Source: Phycisphaerales bacterium (GTDB taxonomy: Bacteria > Planctomycetota > Phycisphaerae > Phycisphaerales > SM1A02). From it: a stretch of DNA of 25,906 bases. The notes below the pieces were generated by a model. It was not told the origin of the DNA, did not search any database, and saw only the letters and a program-made list of their open reading frames with translations. Positions 1-8,176 of this stretch are shown one piece after another. The first letter of the stretch is position 1; each line of letters begins with the position of its first letter. Position numbers and translations under genes: made by a program. The stretch spans positions 1 through 25,906 of the forward strand of contig JASMLG010000089.1 in NCBI GenBank assembly GCA_030748805.1. The letters are read 5' to 3'.

Positions 1-1208
1 TCACAACTTAAACTTAGTGGAAGAACCTTGCCGGCGTAAAACGCACCGTCTTTTGTGAGCACTTGTTCTTTTGCTCTCCCCACACCAAGAATCGCAACCT
101 CAGGGTAATTGATAATTGGAGTAGTAAACATACCACCATAACTACCAACATTGGAAATGGTAAACGTGCCGCCGGAAAGTTCTTCTCGTTTAATTGTTCT
201 CTCTCGACACTCCATTGCAAGCCGAGTGGTTTCATCCGCAAGTTGCACTGGTGAAAGTTTATCCGCATCCTTTAAAACAGCCACCATCAATCCTTGATCA
301 GTGTCTACCGCACAGCCAATATTTATTACGCTATGAATTAATATCTCTTCAACAAAATCATCAACGGTAGAATTGAGCGTGGGGTGTTTTTTTAGCCCTC
401 TGGAAACAGCAGTCATAATAAACGGGAGCAAACTAAACTTACGTCCCACCAAATCACTTAACGCTTGTCTTCTTTGATCAAGTTTTGTTACATCTGCTTC
501 ATCAACTACTTGGAAATGAGCTGCAGTTTTCAAACTGTGTGTTAATGCCTCCGCTATTTTTCGCCGAATCCCTCGGAATGGTATTCGCTCAAGAACGCCT
601 TCTTGTGAAACACTTACTCTTGTGGCAAGAGGCGTCGATTCTTTTTGTGGTTCATCAATTTGTTTGGTCGTACTGGGAACGGTGGTTGGAGAAGCGTGAG
701 CCTCAACATCTGAAGCTGTGACACGACCACCTCTACCAGTAGGTGTAACAGAGTTAATATCAACCTGAAGATCTCGAGCAATCTTTCTAACAGCAGGAGT
801 AGCCATCGCCTTTGATGTTGAACCCGCGGCTTCTATGCGTTCTGTTCTAACAAAACTTGAAGGGATACTCATGCTGTCCTCAACAGAACCAACTACACAA
901 CCAGTATCAGGCGAGGAATCATTGTCATCCGATTTTGGAGTTGAATCGCTTCCAACTTCATAATTAACAAGAATGCTGCCAACCCTAATAATTTCTCCCT
1001 CGCTACCATTAAGGGAAGCAACAACACCTGTCCATGGGCTTGGAACTTCAACAAGCGCCTTATCGGTTTCCATTTCTGCAAGCGTTTGATGTTCTTGTAC
1101 TGTTTCGCCAACAGAGACGCACCATTTGATAAGCTCGGCTTCATGTACTCCTTCCCCTAAGTCGGGTAGGATGAAGTGAGATTTATCATCTGGTTGTTTT
1201 GTAGACAT
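1..1208 (-). CDS. bkdB: Dihydrolipoamide acyltransferase (E2) of a branched-chain 2-oxoacid dehydrogenase, 3' end cut by window
   Basis: This is the E2 core of a 2-oxoacid dehydrogenase complex; it moves the acyl group from E1 through a lipoyl arm to CoA. I translated 402 residues in one open frame from the ATG at 1208. A lipoyl domain (about residues 10-85) has METDKA with the lipoylated lysine at residue 50. A peripheral subunit-binding domain (about 134-170) contains TPAVRKIARDL and TPTGRGGRV. The acyltransferase domain begins near 205. The frame reaches the left edge reading GKVLPLSLSC, which in this family directly precedes the catalytic DHRxxDG, so roughly the last 25-30 residues are outside. 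The start lies 2 nt after the E1-beta stop, with no clear Shine-Dalgarno, which suggests coupling. The neighbouring leucine dehydrogenase gene favours a branched-chain substrate over pyruvate; sequence alone does not settle this. Confidence 0.93.
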   Translation of the reverse strand, partial: MSTKQPDDKSHFILPDLGEGVHEAELIKWCVSVGETVQEHQTLAEMETDKALVEVPSPWTGVVASLNGSEGEIIRVGSILVNYEVGSDSTPKSDDNDSSPDTGCVVGSVEDSMSIPSSFVRTERIEAAGSTSKAMATPAVRKIARDLQVDINSVTPTGRGGRVTASDVEAHASPTTVPSTTKQIDEPQKESTPLATRVSVSQEGVLERIPFRGIRRKIAEALTHSLKTAAHFQVVDEADVTKLDQRRQALSDLVGRKFSLLPFIMTAVSRGLKKHPTLNSTVDDFVEEILIHSVINIGCAVDTDQGLMVAVLKDADKLSPVQLADETTRLAMECRERTIKREELSGGTFTISNVGSYGGMFTTPIINYPEVAILGVGRAKEQVLTKDGAFYAGKVLPLSLSC

Positions 1209-1210
1209 AA

Positions 1211-2179
1211 TTAATATGCAAGTGTTTCGTTAATTGCTTTACCAATACGATCTGCATCGGGGAGATATTCAAGTTCCAACTTGTAGTATGGCATGATGGT
1301 ATCAAAACCACAGACCCTTTGAACAGGTGCTTCTAAACTCAAAAAACAATGCTCCATGATTCCTGTAGCGATTTCTGCTCCAAGCCCACACGTTTTAGGT
1401 GCTTCGTGCACAATCACGCAACGTCCTGTTTTCTTTACAGATTCAGCGATGGTATTCATATCGATGGGGGAAATTGTTCGCAAATCAATGAGTTCGATTG
1501 ACTGGCCACTCGATTCAATAGCGTTCATGCATTGAATAATAGTTGCGCCCCAAGAAACCATGGTTAATTCATCGCCTTCACACACGACTCTGGCTTCACC
1601 GATTGGCACCATGTATTCATCTTCTGGAACTTCTTCTCTGAACGCGCGATAGATTCTCTTTGGTTCAAAGAAAATGACTGGGTTTGGGTCGCGAATTGCG
1701 CTAATCAATAAACCCTTCGCATCGTACGGCGATGAAGGCATTACAATTTTTAGGCCAGGTGTGTGTGTGTAAATCGCCTCTGGGCTGTCACTATGCAACT
1801 CTGGTGCGTGTATGCCTCCACCAACAGGAACGCGCAGTGTAAGTGGGCACGTGATACCGCCGCGCGTTCGGCTGTTAAACCTTGCAACTTGATTTGTAAG
1901 TTGATCAAACGCAGGACCCATGAAACCCTCAAATTGGATTTCAGGTATAGGTATGAGACCCGCCATTGAAAGCCCAACCGCTGTTCCGACTATTCCCGAC
2001 TCTGCAAGAGGTACGTCAACAACTCTGTCACCACCAAAGCGTTGAAACAAACCCTCAGTTGCTCTGAAGACACCTCCGTTTAAACCAATATCTTCTCCAA
2101 GCAAAATAATGTGATCATCTTTTTCCATTTCTTGGATAAGAGCAAGGTTTATTGCCTGTACAAGAGTCAAATTTGCCAT
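1211..2179 (-). CDS. bkdA2: Branched-chain 2-oxoacid dehydrogenase E1 component, beta subunit
   Basis: The 322-residue product is a transketolase-like E1-beta subunit that pairs with E1-alpha to form the thiamine-diphosphate active site. Family landmarks are ALIQEMEKDD near the N-terminus, LLGEDIGLNGGVFRAT (about residues 26-41), the PLAESGIVGTAVGLSMAG segment, and the EIQFEGFMGPAFDQL region that contacts E1-alpha. The length is typical (about 320-330). The ATG overlaps the E1-alpha stop as TAATG, and the stop is 2 nt before the E2 start, so translation is probably coupled and stoichiometric. Pyruvate- and branched-chain-type E1-beta chains are close in sequence; the branched-chain call comes mainly from operon context. 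Confidence 0.94.
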   Translation of the reverse strand: MANLTLVQAINLALIQEMEKDDHIILLGEDIGLNGGVFRATEGLFQRFGGDRVVDVPLAESGIVGTAVGLSMAGLIPIPEIQFEGFMGPAFDQLTNQVARFNSRTRGGITCPLTLRVPVGGGIHAPELHSDSPEAIYTHTPGLKIVMPSSPYDAKGLLISAIRDPNPVIFFEPKRIYRAFREEVPEDEYMVPIGEARVVCEGDELTMVSWGATIIQCMNAIESSGQSIELIDLRTISPIDMNTIAESVKKTGRCVIVHEAPKTCGLGAEIATGIMEHCFLSLEAPVQRVCGFDTIMPYYKLELEYLPDADRIGKAINETLAY

Positions 2180-3300
2180 TACTGAACCGCCCCCTCTTGT
2201 GTTTCTGATTTAATTTGAGATGGGTTTTGACCAATGGAACTGGTGCGCAGAGTTTGACGCTGCTTTTGCAATTCGGGAGTTAATCCAAGATACATAGAAT
2301 CAAAAATGTCGTTAGTAGTTGGCGCATCAATTTCTTCAGCAATTTTTACAACCCCAGCAACAGTTTTTTGAGCAATATCGAGTTGTTCTTCTTCCATCGC
2401 GGAAGTCCAAAGATCCTTGCTTTCAAGATATTTACGAAGGCGAATAATTGGATCGCGTTTTTTCCACATTTCAAGTTCGTCTGCGTCTCGATATCTCCTT
2501 GCATCATCTGCGGTAGTGTGATCGCCAAGTCGATAAGTTTTTGCTTCTATAAAAGTCGGCCTGTTGTTTTCTCTAGCATTTTTAGTTGCATCTCGCATTA
2601 CCTTGACCATCGCAAACAAGTCGTTGCCATCAACTTGCACACAATCCATTCCATAAGCAAGGCCCCGTTGAGCGACGGTTGGTGCTGAACACTCGATTTT
2701 TGTTGGCGTTGAAATTGCCCAACCGTTATTTTGACAAACAAAAACAACAGGAAGGTCAAGGTTTGCAGCAAAGTTGGCTGCTTCATGAAAGTCACCCTCG
2801 CTAGTAGCGCCGTCGCCAAAAAACGTGCAAGCAATCGAACCATCTTTTTTGTATTTGCCTGCCCAAGCCAAACCAGCTGCATGAAGCATTTGTGAACCAA
2901 TTGCAATTGCAAGGGGGGTTACATTGCATTCATCGATTTGGTTTCCTCTTTCATCACCCATCCAGTGAAGTAGAATTTTTTCCATTGGTAAGCCACGCCA
3001 AAAAAGACCAGCATTTTCTCGGTAGCAAGTTACCATCCAGTCCTTTTTTTGCAATACGTATGCTGCACCAATAGAAGGAATTTCCTGTCCTTTGTTTTCT
3101 GGGTACGTACCCATTCGCCCAGAACGCTGTAATTTGAATGCAATCTCATCAAAATGTCTGCAGACAAGAATGTGTTTGTATATTTCGACAACATCGTTGT
3201 CTGGAATTAGACCCTCGCCCAAAGACGAATCAAAATTTCCTTTTTCGTCGAGTATTGAAATGCATTTAATGTTTGTTTCAAATACGGTTTCAACCGGCAT
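2179..3300 (-). CDS. bkdA1: Branched-chain 2-oxoacid dehydrogenase E1 component, alpha subunit
   Basis: The 373-residue product is the thiamine-diphosphate-binding E1-alpha subunit, which decarboxylates the 2-oxoacid and reductively acylates the E2 lipoyl group. The ThDP motif is visible as GDGATSEGDF (GDG at residues 162-164) through to NNGWAIS (about 191-197). A family active-site loop reads YRLGDHTTADDARRYR. The frame is open further upstream to 3447, but that part lies inside the leucine dehydrogenase gene and looks unlike E1-alpha. The ATG at 3300 (MPVETVFETN) gives the usual family length and starts 11 nt inside the leucine dehydrogenase 3' end, which suggests coupling. The stop overlaps the E1-beta start by one base. 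No E3 (lpd) gene is present; it may lie left of the window. Confidence 0.93.
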   Translation of the reverse strand: MPVETVFETNIKCISILDEKGNFDSSLGEGLIPDNDVVEIYKHILVCRHFDEIAFKLQRSGRMGTYPENKGQEIPSIGAAYVLQKKDWMVTCYRENAGLFWRGLPMEKILLHWMGDERGNQIDECNVTPLAIAIGSQMLHAAGLAWAGKYKKDGSIACTFFGDGATSEGDFHEAANFAANLDLPVVFVCQNNGWAISTPTKIECSAPTVAQRGLAYGMDCVQVDGNDLFAMVKVMRDATKNARENNRPTFIEAKTYRLGDHTTADDARRYRDADELEMWKKRDPIIRLRKYLESKDLWTSAMEEEQLDIAQKTVAGVVKIAEEIDAPTTNDIFDSMYLGLTPELQKQRQTLRTSSIGQNPSQIKSETQEGAVQ

Positions 3301-4366
3301 GTATACCCAGCTCCTGAGTACCTGAAATACGCTGCTTAGCAATATCAACAGCTGCAGCGTACGTTGATGACACTTCTTCACCACGTTTAAGAATCTGTGT
3401 AGTTGTTTCAAAAATCTCATCGTTCTTAGATTGCAAAAGGTCACCACTCATTCCTAGGTGCATTCCAGCAAGATGGATTAATCCACCGGCGTTCACTACA
3501 AAGTCCGGTCCATAAATAATTCCAGCTGTCTTTAGTGCAACTGCGTCCTCTTCAGGATCTCCAAGAATGTTATTTGCTGCTCCACAAACAATTGAACATC
3601 GTAAATTTTGGATTACCCTGCCATCTAAAACACTTCCAAGAGCACATGGGGCAAGAATGTCACATTCAGCGGTAAGAATGTCAGCGTCATGCATCGGTGT
3701 GCAACCGTAAGTGTCAACCACGAAATCAAGATTTTTCTTTTTAATATCAGCAACGAATATGTTTGCACCAGCTTCGGTGAGAAGTTTGCACAAGTTTTGC
3801 CCGACGTGTCCAACGCCCTGTATTGCAACAGTGACACCAGAAAAGTCGTCACCACGTCCTGCGTGCAACAAACAAGCCCGCATGCCATGGAATGTGCCCA
3901 TTGCAGTCCACGGTGATGGATCTCCGCCGCGAGAAACGGTTTCGCCGCCCATTACGTGATTTGTTTCAGAAGCCATCCAATCGATGAATTGAGTATCGAC
4001 GCCAACATCTTCTGCGGCAATATATGCGCCGTTAAACGTGTCAACAAACCTGCCCATTGCTTTGGCTTCGTTTTCAGTTCTTTGATACTCACGATGAGGC
4101 ATCATGATGACACTTTTGGCACCGCCCATCGGTAGGCCTGACACCGCTGCTTTGTAAGTCATTCCCTTTGACAAACGCAACACGTCGTACACCGCATCTG
4201 CTTCCGACTCGTAGTACCAGCGGCGAGTTCCACCAAGCGCGTTGCCCAGTGCAGTCGAGTGTATTGCAACAATCGCCTTTAGTCCCGTTTCAGGATCGCG
4301 GTGAAAGCAGAGTCGTTCGTGACCTCGGTCGACGAGTTGTTCAAAAATAGAGTCGTTGTCATGCAT
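3290..4366 (-). CDS. bcd: Leucine (branched-chain amino acid) dehydrogenase
   Basis: This 358-residue Glu/Leu/Phe/Val dehydrogenase should deaminate leucine, isoleucine or valine to the 2-oxoacids that the adjacent complex decarboxylates, using NAD+. GGTRRW is followed by MTYKAAVSGLPMGGAKSVI. The lysines at 72 and 84 match the substrate-binding and catalytic lysines of Bacillus leucine dehydrogenases (K68 and K80, the same 12-residue spacing). A Rossmann fingerprint GVGHVGQNL is in the C-terminal half, and AANN/NAGG motifs follow. Phenylalanine or valine preference cannot be excluded by eye, but linkage to E1/E2 supports branched-chain use. The start is 21 nt after the acyl-CoA dehydrogenase stop, without an obvious Shine-Dalgarno. 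The 3' end overlaps E1-alpha by 11 nt. Confidence 0.92.
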   Translation of the reverse strand: MHDNDSIFEQLVDRGHERLCFHRDPETGLKAIVAIHSTALGNALGGTRRWYYESEADAVYDVLRLSKGMTYKAAVSGLPMGGAKSVIMMPHREYQRTENEAKAMGRFVDTFNGAYIAAEDVGVDTQFIDWMASETNHVMGGETVSRGGDPSPWTAMGTFHGMRACLLHAGRGDDFSGVTVAIQGVGHVGQNLCKLLTEAGANIFVADIKKKNLDFVVDTYGCTPMHDADILTAECDILAPCALGSVLDGRVIQNLRCSIVCGAANNILGDPEEDAVALKTAGIIYGPDFVVNAGGLIHLAGMHLGMSGDLLQSKNDEIFETTTQILKRGEEVSSTYAAAVDIAKQRISGTQELGIHAG

Positions 4367-4387
4367 GATGTGTATATCGTAAATGAA

Positions 4388-6337
4388 TTAATGCGCTGGG
4401 GTTTTCTCTTGCTGTTGAAGGTAGAGTGATCCTCCCCCAAACTGTTGAATACTCTCTTGATCACAAACCTTTCCTTTTCCTCGAACGTTCATATCCGGAG
4501 TACTTTCCGGAATATAAAAACCAGCGTTTGGTAATGACTCACCAAATTCCCATGCCTTTTCTGCTGCTTTTAGCATGGTTGCGTCTGGGTTTTGGCGAAG
4601 TGCACGTAGCCAACCGTTGATTTTGTAAGTTCCATAATTCATGATGTAGTCAAGCATTGCTCGGTCATGTGCAAGTTGCTTTTCGTCAAGCCCATTTCGG
4701 ATATTCATATCCATCTTAGAGATAGAACACGCCATAGAGTGAATCCAGATAGAAATCCAACTTAAACGGTATTGTGTTGTTTGGTTTGTAATCAGTGCTT
4801 CTTCTTTTTCTTTGAACATCAACTTAACCTGATGCGAAAATTCACGAATGTGGTTAGAAAGCGTTTGCGAATGTGTATTAAGCGAAACGTCTACCGCCGT
4901 AATTTTTGGTGCAGCACGTCTTATGCCAAGGAATAATTCCATACCGATCTTCATTGCAGCGCCAAGGTGTTTCATAGGAGCCGCTTTCACGCCAAGCATA
5001 AACTCACCCAGTTGCTTTGACCCGTATGCAAAGACAAAACTGTGCATCACTTCGTTAGCGCCCTCAACGATTGGGTTGATTCGCGAATCGCGCCAAAGTC
5101 TTTCGACTTCGTTTTCGGCCATGTACCCCTCGCCGCCCATAATTTGCATTGCCTCGTTTGTGCAACGGAAGCCATACTCGGAACAGAACACCTTACAGAC
5201 AGCGGTTTCTAGCATAATGTCTTCGTCATCGCGATCGACCATGCCAGTTGTGACGTAGAGCATCGCATCCATAGCCCAAACAAAAGCACCCATTCGTGCA
5301 AGCCGTTCCTTTGTCAGTTCAAACTCGCCAATTGGTCTATCAAATTGGTATCGATATTGTGCCCACTTAATTGCTTGTTCATAAGCAGCAGCGCCAGCAC
5401 CAACCATGCCAGCTGCAAGGGTGCACCTTCCCCAGTTTAAGCAAGTTAACGCCAACATTATCCCCTTGCCTTCTTTATGTAGCAAGTTTTCGCGCGGGAC
5501 CCTAACGTTTGTAAACCTAATCCGACCTTGCCACGTGCCGCGGATTCCGCACTTTGCGCGGTTGCGACTGAATATTTCAACACCCTCCATGTCGGGAGAA
5601 ACAATTAACGCGTTAAAACGTTCTTTTGTTTTTCCGGTTTTTGGGTCGGTCATTTTATATTTAGCCATTACGGTAAACATGCAGGACTGTGCAGCAGAAG
5701 TAGCCCACTTTTTTTCACCGTTGATGATGTAATATTTACCACACTCGGAAAGTTCACACGTTGTGTCTTGACCTTGGGCATCGCAACCGACATTTGGTTC
5801 AGATAAACAAAATGCACTGAGGGCTTCATTTGCAATTTTTGGAAGCCAGAATTGTTTTTGTTCTTCGGTTCCAAAAAGTGTGACTGCGTTGCAACCAATT
5901 GAAAGGTGGGCAGAAGCCATAACTGCGGATGAACCACAAGCGCGACCGATTCGTTCAAGCACACGGTTGTAACTCGTAACTCCGAATCCTTGTCCACCGT
6001 ATTCTTTTGGAACAATCATTCCAAAGACGCCCATTTCAAAGTAACGCTTGATAACCCATTCGGGTATTTCCTGGTTTTGATCAATTTCTACTGCTGGATG
6101 TTCATTTTCAAAGTATGCATCGAGTTCTTCAAGTAACTTATCACAGCGTTTGCGTTCTTCGGCTGGTTCTTCTGGATAAGGGAAAATCATATCTTGTCGA
6201 AGATTACCCCAGTAAATGTTCTTGACGAAACCCATTGTTTCAGGGTCTGGTCCGAGCATCTCTTGTGCCTTCTCAATTTGCTTGAGGTCTTGTTCGGAGA
6301 CGTTCTTAAGTTGACTTGCAAGGTCTGGCTTACTCAT
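4388..6337 (-). CDS. Acyl-CoA dehydrogenase with C-terminal extension
   Basis: This FAD-dependent enzyme introduces the alpha-beta double bond into an acyl-CoA. The usual fold occupies roughly residues 60-440: FCLSEPNVGCDAQG (flavin/substrate loop), KKWATSAAQS, then QIMGGEGYMAENEVERLWRD and VEGANEVM, where the Glu fits the catalytic base position. At 649 residues it is far longer than the roughly 380-400 of short-chain and isovaleryl enzymes. The extra ~200 residues after VEGANEV form a helical-looking tail as in VLCAD/ACAD9-like families. The operon suggests branched-chain acyl-CoA (for example isovaleryl-CoA) as substrate, but the architecture could equally mean a longer-chain role. The ATG at 6337 has AGGA about 11 nt upstream, next to the preceding gene's stop, and the gap to that gene is 8 nt. 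Confidence 0.92.
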   Translation of the reverse strand: MSKPDLASQLKNVSEQDLKQIEKAQEMLGPDPETMGFVKNIYWGNLRQDMIFPYPEEPAEERKRCDKLLEELDAYFENEHPAVEIDQNQEIPEWVIKRYFEMGVFGMIVPKEYGGQGFGVTSYNRVLERIGRACGSSAVMASAHLSIGCNAVTLFGTEEQKQFWLPKIANEALSAFCLSEPNVGCDAQGQDTTCELSECGKYYIINGEKKWATSAAQSCMFTVMAKYKMTDPKTGKTKERFNALIVSPDMEGVEIFSRNRAKCGIRGTWQGRIRFTNVRVPRENLLHKEGKGIMLALTCLNWGRCTLAAGMVGAGAAAYEQAIKWAQYRYQFDRPIGEFELTKERLARMGAFVWAMDAMLYVTTGMVDRDDEDIMLETAVCKVFCSEYGFRCTNEAMQIMGGEGYMAENEVERLWRDSRINPIVEGANEVMHSFVFAYGSKQLGEFMLGVKAAPMKHLGAAMKIGMELFLGIRRAAPKITAVDVSLNTHSQTLSNHIREFSHQVKLMFKEKEEALITNQTTQYRLSWISIWIHSMACSISKMDMNIRNGLDEKQLAHDRAMLDYIMNYGTYKINGWLRALRQNPDATMLKAAEKAWEFGESLPNAGFYIPESTPDMNVRGKGKVCDQESIQQFGGGSLYLQQQEKTPAH

Positions 6338-6345
6338 AATTTTGT

Positions 6346-7224
6346 TTATCCTTTAGACAAAAAAGTATCTAGTTTTTCTCGGGCAACGCTAGTATGTCGA
6401 AGCCGAACCAGTTCACATTGTTCGAGAGCAACGGCTGCCGCCCAGCCCTCGCTGATACCAATTTCTATAGCACGAAACACACTATCTGCTGCTTCAGTAT
6501 GTTCAATTTCTTCTTTAGCAGTTTCAAGTGCAGTCGAATATTTATCTGAATGACTTGGGTTTATTGAACAAGGGTGTTCACCAGTTCTTTCATTGCTAGT
6601 TACCCATTTTTCTGCTGCGGTTTGTAAATCGTCAGGCGTTTCAACAAATTCGTTGATTAATCCTGAAGGAATATCCGAAATCATAAACGGAGTACCTGTT
6701 GCAGTTGCTTTGATAGCAGCAACTGAATCTATTCTAGCTGCGAGCATTTGGGAACCTCCCCATCCTGGACAAATTCCAAGCCCAGCTTCTGGTAGACCTA
6801 CAGGATATGGTTTTCCTTTTGAAGTTGTCTTTGAAGCAATTAAACCATCGCAGTGCATTGCGATTTCAAGACCACCGCCAAGTGTTGCGCCGTTCAGGCA
6901 AGCGACGGTAGGGTATGGAAGCTTAGATAATCTTCCGAAAACAGTGGTCCCGAACGCTAGATAGGCATGCAATGCCTGATCATCAAGCGAATCAATTTCA
7001 ACAAGGTCTGCTCCAGCGACAAAGACACGGTCGCAGGCACTTCGCAAAATCAAACCAGTAACGCTGTCTAATTGATCTATTGAATCTAAAGTAGAATTGA
7101 GTCGTTGGATTAGGTTACGGTCAAGCACAACAACTGACCTATCCCCTCCATCTAGCCATAATGTGACTATACCAGTATTGCTAACCTCATAATTCAACGT
7201 GTTTTGTTGTGTTGTGGTGGTCAT
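6346..7224 (-). CDS. Enoyl-CoA hydratase/isomerase family protein (both catalytic Glu retained)
   Basis: The 292-residue crotonase-fold protein probably hydrates the enoyl-CoA made by the dehydrogenase encoded 8 nt downstream. AGADLVEI and NGATLGGGLEIAMHCD form the CoA and oxyanion-hole region. GLPEAGLGICPGWGGSQ supplies the second catalytic segment. Glu120 and Glu146 correspond to the two catalytic glutamates of rat mitochondrial hydratase (Glu144 and Glu164), so hydratase activity is expected. The sequence style resembles the N-terminal half of FadB/FadJ but without the hydroxyacyl-CoA dehydrogenase half. A C-terminal segment of about 80 residues diverges from the core. The ATG at 7224 has a weak AGAAAG upstream. 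A 198-bp repeat-bearing gap separates it from the next hydratase gene, so it may have its own promoter. Confidence 0.88.
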   Translation of the reverse strand: MTTTTQQNTLNYEVSNTGIVTLWLDGGDRSVVVLDRNLIQRLNSTLDSIDQLDSVTGLILRSACDRVFVAGADLVEIDSLDDQALHAYLAFGTTVFGRLSKLPYPTVACLNGATLGGGLEIAMHCDGLIASKTTSKGKPYPVGLPEAGLGICPGWGGSQMLAARIDSVAAIKATATGTPFMISDIPSGLINEFVETPDDLQTAAEKWVTSNERTGEHPCSINPSHSDKYSTALETAKEEIEHTEAADSVFRAIEIGISEGWAAAVALEQCELVRLRHTSVAREKLDTFLSKG

Positions 7225-7422
7225 AATATCTTTCTAAAACCCCATTTTTACGTGATTTAGGCACTACGCCGCGCCCCTCATTGTACCCGAAACCATACCC
7301 AACCGTTGTTGTGGACAGTCACTAAGGGAATGTCCACAAAATAAGGGGAAAAATCAACTTGTGGCGTTATATTCCTTGTTTTTCCCGGAAACCAGGATGG
7401 CTGTCCCAAGGGACTGTCCCCA
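7225..7422. repeat. Intergenic REPIN/MITE-like element with nested inverted repeats
   Basis: The gap between the two hydratase genes holds an inverted pair of related arms. The left arm (plus strand, 7309-7339) is itself palindromic: TTGTGGACA at 7309-7317 pairs with TGTCCACAA at 7331-7339. The right arm (7399-7422), read on the minus strand, begins TGGGGACAGTCCCTT and aligns with the left arm's GTGGACAGTCACTA. Inside lies a second inverted pair, GGGAAAAA (7346-7353) and TTTTTCCC (7379-7386). The right arm directly abuts the stop codon of the upstream hydratase gene. The inverted arrangement of two palindromic words is the layout of REPINs mobilised by REP-associated tyrosine transposases; no such transposase is in this window. 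It could also act as a transcript-stabilising or attenuating structure. Confidence 0.6.
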
Positions 7423-8160
7423 TTATTTGGTGTATAAAGGTCGTAGGCGTGATTGCGCTTCGTTGCCTGCAATTATCTCAGCAGATAGATTGGCGGCTTT
7501 TTGAAGAATGTCATCTTCCAACGATCCATCAATCGCGTTTAACCAGTGTTTTGTTGTTGCAAGAGCCTCTTTGCCACCCTTGGCTAAGTTATCTGCAAAA
7601 CTGTTTACAGCTGTAGACAAATCATCAACATCACACAGATGAGTTGCAAGCCCCGACTCAAAACCTTGTTTACCCGAAATAGTACCACCGGCAAGTAACA
7701 TTGCCCTTGCCTTACCGGCGCCAATTTTTTTAATCAGCCATGGAGCAACAACTGCTGGACAAACTCCTAGATCGACTTCCGGGTAACCAACTTTTGCTTC
7801 AGCATGAGTAAACGCAAAATCACATACAACCATCAAACCGCATCCACCCCCAATAGCTGCTCCTTGAACTCTGGCAATTGTTGGAACAGGTATACGTCGT
7901 ATGCGTTGAGATACGCCACCAAGACCACGAAGCATCTCTCCCATTGCTGTTGGATCATCAATCACTCCCTTTAAGTCCATTCCTGCGCAGAATGATTTGC
8001 CTTCTCCGCCAAGAATCATGACCCTCATTCCGTCATTTTTCTCAACTTCATCAAGCCCTGAATGAATTGCATCTATCATTTCTCCCGAAAGCGCATTGTG
8101 TTTCTCAGGTCTGTTCAGTGTGAAGGTAACGATGTTGTTTTGTTCGGTAATGTTTATCAT
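7423..8160 (-). CDS. Enoyl-CoA hydratase family protein, LiuC (methylglutaconyl-CoA hydratase)-like
   Basis: The 245-residue crotonase-fold protein has FCAGMDL (CoA-binding), NRPEKHNALS near the N-terminus and GAAIGGGCGLMVVCD (oxyanion hole). The first catalytic glutamate position of classical hydratases is glycine here (Gly108), while the second is kept (Glu128 in YPEVDLGVCPAVVAP). The 'LGxCPAVVxP' stretch in place of PGxGGTQ resembles LiuC-type methylglutaconyl-CoA hydratases of leucine breakdown, consistent with the downstream leucine dehydrogenase operon. A specific substrate cannot be proven by eye. It follows the trpC stop by 16 nt, so trpC and this gene may share a transcript. The short carboxy terminus ends LRPLYTK next to a repeat element. 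Confidence 0.87.
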   Translation of the reverse strand: MINITEQNNIVTFTLNRPEKHNALSGEMIDAIHSGLDEVEKNDGMRVMILGGEGKSFCAGMDLKGVIDDPTAMGEMLRGLGGVSQRIRRIPVPTIARVQGAAIGGGCGLMVVCDFAFTHAEAKVGYPEVDLGVCPAVVAPWLIKKIGAGKARAMLLAGGTISGKQGFESGLATHLCDVDDLSTAVNSFADNLAKGGKEALATTKHWLNAIDGSLEDDILQKAANLSAEIIAGNEAQSRLRPLYTK

Positions 8161-8176
8161 TTGTGTAGGGTATGAA

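Noticed and set aside
3301..3447. Longer N-terminus for E1-alpha (from 3447)
   Set aside because: The extension lies inside leucine dehydrogenase, looks unlike E1-alpha, and the ATG at 3300 gives the usual length.
4848..5258. 136-codon plus-strand frame antisense to the acyl-CoA dehydrogenase gene
   Set aside because: It is a mirror frame of a strongly supported gene, with no family features.
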